From assembly GCA_045546555.1 (NCBI GenBank), contig JAZQCY010000062.1:1-14874 (forward strand): 14,874 nucleotides of DNA, in the 5' to 3' direction. Under the pieces are notes generated by a model. The model was given only the letters and a program-made list of their open reading frames with translations, was not told the DNA's origin and ran no database searches. Positions 13,525 through 14,874 of the stretch are shown in pieces. Position 1 is the stretch's first letter, and each line of letters starts with the position of its first letter. Source of the stretch: UMGS172 sp045546555. Its GTDB lineage: Bacteria > Bacillota > Clostridia > Oscillospirales > Acutalibacteraceae. Position numbers and translations under genes: made by a program.

Positions 13525-14655
13525 ATGAATATTGTAATAGCTATTGATTCTTTTAAAGGCAGTCTTTCGTCAATTGAGGCAGGCAACGCCGTTAAAGAGG
13601 CGGCCTTTAAGGCTTTTGATACACCTTCGGTCACGGTCTGTCCTTTGGCCGACGGCGGTGAGGGCACCGTTCGGGCACTTTGTGAGGGCTTGGACGGAAG
13701 GATGGTCAAGGTTGATGTGACGGGGCCTTTATATAAGCCTGTTGAGGCCGAATACTGCATTTTGCCCGACGGTAAAACCGCCGTTATGGAAATGGCCTCG
13801 GCGGCAGGCTTGACACTTGTACCTGAGGATATGCGTGATCCGTTAAACACCACCACCTATGGCGTGGGTGAGATGATACGTGATGCGATTTCACGTGGGT
13901 GCAGGGAGTTTATCATCGGCATCGGCGGAAGTGCCACCAACGACGGCGGCACGGGTATGCTGAGCGCTTTGGGATTTGAGCTTCTTGATGCTCAAGGCCA
14001 ACCTATTCCGCTTGGGGCAAAAGGTCTTGCTGTTCTGTGCTCGATTTCGACCGAAAATGTTGTGCCCGAGCTTTCAAAGTGCCGCTTCCGCATTGCCTGC
14101 GATGTTACCAATCCGCTTTGCGGTGAGAACGGTTGCAGTGCAGTGTTTGGCCCGCAAAAGGGCGCAACACCCCAAATGATAGCCGATATGGACAGGTGGC
14201 TCGAATCGTATGCAAAAATAGCAAGGACGGTATCCGAAAAGGCTGATATGAATTATCCCGGTGCAGGTGCCGCAGGGGGCTTGGGGTTTGCTTTTTCGGC
14301 ATTCTTGAATGCCGAACTGCAATCGGGTATAAGGATCGTGTCGGAATTGACACACCTTGAAGAGCATATCAAAAATGCTGATATAGTTATAACGGGTGAG
14401 GGAAGACTTGATTCGCAAACAGCGATGGGTAAGGCACCGATAGGTGTTGCAAAGCTTGCCAAGGCTCACGGCAAAAGGGTCATTGCCTTTGCAGGCTGTG
14501 TGACCGAGGATGCCGAAGCGCTGAACGACTGCGGAATAGATGCCTTTTTCCCAATACTTCGCAGTGTTGTTACCCTTCGGGAGGCGCTTGACAAAACCAA
14601 CGCCTATAAAAATTTAGTCGGCACCGCATATCAGGTGCTGAGGCTTATAAAATAA
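13525..14655 (+). CDS. Glycerate kinase (GarK/GlxK family)
   Basis: A 376-residue kinase that phosphorylates D-glycerate, typically to 2-phosphoglycerate, feeding lower glycolysis. Length is normal for the bacterial GarK/GlxK family. Visible motifs are AIDSFKGSLSS at the N-terminus, CPLADGGEGT, the glycine-rich IGIGGSATNDGGTGM (about 131-145), GAGAAGGLGFAF (about 246-257) and DIVITGEGRLDSQTAMGKAP (about 286-305). The ATG at 13525 has GTGAGGA (13514-13520) upstream; the frame extends to 13483 but lacks a ribosome site there. It is followed by a strong terminator. Glycerate could come from sugar acid or serine breakdown; no dehydrogenase or aldolase for those routes is present in the window, so a link to the radical operon is only suggestive. 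Confidence 0.93.
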   Translation: MNIVIAIDSFKGSLSSIEAGNAVKEAAFKAFDTPSVTVCPLADGGEGTVRALCEGLDGRMVKVDVTGPLYKPVEAEYCILPDGKTAVMEMASAAGLTLVPEDMRDPLNTTTYGVGEMIRDAISRGCREFIIGIGGSATNDGGTGMLSALGFELLDAQGQPIPLGAKGLAVLCSISTENVVPELSKCRFRIACDVTNPLCGENGCSAVFGPQKGATPQMIADMDRWLESYAKIARTVSEKADMNYPGAGAAGGLGFAFSAFLNAELQSGIRIVSELTHLEEHIKNADIVITGEGRLDSQTAMGKAPIGVAKLAKAHGKRVIAFAGCVTEDAEALNDCGIDAFFPILRSVVTLREALDKTNAYKNLVGTAYQVLRLIK

Positions 14656-14660
14656 TTGTC

Positions 14661-14699
14661 GGCAGGTTACCGAAATGCGGTGACCTGCCATATTTTTTT
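14661..14699 (+). terminator. Intrinsic terminator after glycerate kinase
   Basis: GGCAGGTTACCG (14661-14672) pairs with CGGTGACCTGCC (14678-14689) with a single G-U pair and an AAATG loop, followed by ATATTTTTTT. Confidence 0.9.
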
Positions 14700-14709
14700 C
14701 AAAAAACTG

Positions 14710-14738
14710 TTGTGCATTATAAAGGTTTGTGTTATAAT
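14710..14738 (+). promoter_or_regulatory. Strong promoter near the right end
   Basis: TTGTGC (14710-14715), 17-bp spacer, perfect TATAAT (14733-14738), preceded by TGT (extended -10). Predicted start is near 14745. No gene starts in the remaining 130 bases, so it drives an RNA or the leader of a gene outside the window. Confidence 0.75.
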
Positions 14739-14748
14739 GATTGTAGAA

Positions 14749-14773
14749 TGTGGAAACGCTTAGCGTTTCCACA
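14749..14773. promoter_or_regulatory. Perfect inverted repeat just downstream of the promoter
   Basis: TGTGGAAACGC (14749-14759), TTA, GCGTTTCCACA (14763-14773). At DNA level the AAACGCTTAGCGTTT core resembles LacI/CcpA-type operators and lies where a repressor would block transcription. At RNA level it would be the first hairpin of the transcript. The sequence does not decide between these. Confidence 0.5.
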
Positions 14774-14794
14774 AAAGCAGATAAATCAGCTTTT

Positions 14795-14828
14795 AAACAA
14801 TCAAATTTCTTGAAATTTGATTGTTTTT
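14795..14828 (+). terminator. AT-rich terminator-like hairpin
   Basis: A 15-bp perfect stem (14795-14809 with 14812-14826) is followed by a run of T to 14828. The stem is mostly A-T, so it is less stable than the other terminators in the window. Confidence 0.5.
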
Positions 14829-14852
14829 CTACATCATTGCAATGGTCGTTGT

Positions 14853-14873
14853 CAAATTTTCTTTGAAAATTTG
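14853..14873. repeat. AT-rich inverted repeat at the window end
   Basis: CAAATTTTC (14853-14861), TTT, GAAAATTTG (14865-14873). It resembles the hairpin at 14801-14820 in sequence and shape, suggesting a duplicated element or two alternative RNA hairpins. What follows is outside the window. Confidence 0.5.
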
Positions 14874-14874
14874 T

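Larger units (their letters stand above)
14745..14828 (+). ncRNA. Candidate small RNA or attenuated leader
   Basis: About 84 bases run from the predicted transcription start to a T run. They contain a perfect hairpin (14749-14773, 11-bp stem, TTA loop), a middle region where AAAAGC (14773-14778) can pair with GCTTTT (14789-14794), and a terminal hairpin AAACAATCAAATTTC (14795-14809) / GAAATTTGATTGTTT (14812-14826) ending in TTTTT, whose apex can form a CUUG tetraloop. No convincing coding frame is seen. A promoter plus a terminator-like end fits a small RNA. A leader regulating a gene to the right is equally possible. I match it to no known family. Confidence 0.4.

Noticed and set aside
14751..14771. 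Catabolite (cre) site
   Set aside because: The match to the cre pattern is partial in both directions, lacking the full TGxAAxCGxTxxCA order, so only a generic operator or hairpin is claimed.
1..14874. tRNA, rRNA, CRISPR array, transposase or phage genes
   Set aside because: No cloverleaf-like segments, rRNA motifs, regularly spaced direct repeats, or transposase/integrase motifs were found on either strand.

Overview
The window looks like chromosomal DNA of an uncultured anaerobic Bacillota, probably a gut-type clostridium (Oscillospirales-like). The basis is inference: an oxygen-sensitive glycyl radical enzyme with its activase, clostridial-type XRE, AraC and YcxB-like proteins, strong AGGAGG-type ribosome binding sites, near-consensus sigma-A promoters, and a GTAGGG/CCCTAC-bordered palindromic repeat of a kind I associate with that group. 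I see no rRNA, tRNA, CRISPR array or transposase gene. Fourteen protein genes fill the window, thirteen of them on the + strand.

Layout. (1) 1-512: a small, AT-rich gene of unknown function with its own promoter and a strong terminator. (2) 599-2804: a two-gene unit with a ribokinase-type PfkB kinase fused to a C-terminal AraC DNA-binding domain, followed one base later by a nucleoside hydrolase. Together they suggest nucleoside/ribose salvage with a regulator built into the kinase. (3) 2818-5031: a YcxB-like membrane protein and two XRE regulators, each with its own promoter. A repeat of two palindromic modules lies between the regulators, and the first regulator has a perfect 16-bp palindrome at its predicted transcription start. 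(4) 5051-11473: the core of the window. A divergent AraC regulator shares a compact intergenic region with a tightly coupled four-gene operon: radical-SAM activase, glycyl radical enzyme, FGGY kinase resembling sedoheptulokinase, and type I phosphomannose-isomerase-like protein. (5) 11496-14699: an SGNH hydrolase with its own promoter and terminator, then an M20 metallohydrolase and a glycerate kinase, probably co-transcribed. (6) 14710-14874: a strong promoter followed by hairpins and a terminator-like structure but no gene. This may be a small RNA or the leader of a gene beyond the window.

The most interesting candidate is the glycyl radical operon. The enzyme has the thiyl-radical cysteine in a GCQEP motif and a glycyl-radical loop RIHGTF that departs from the usual R-V-x-G-Y. 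Its partners are sugar kinase and sugar-phosphate isomerase family members, which suggests a radical-mediated sugar or polyol pathway whose substrate I cannot name from sequence. The ribokinase-AraC fusion is the second most interesting item.

Ten promoter-like hexamer pairs, all with exactly 17-bp spacers, mark the transcription units. Several show that the longest reading frame begins upstream of the likely transcription start, so shorter starts are given for those genes.
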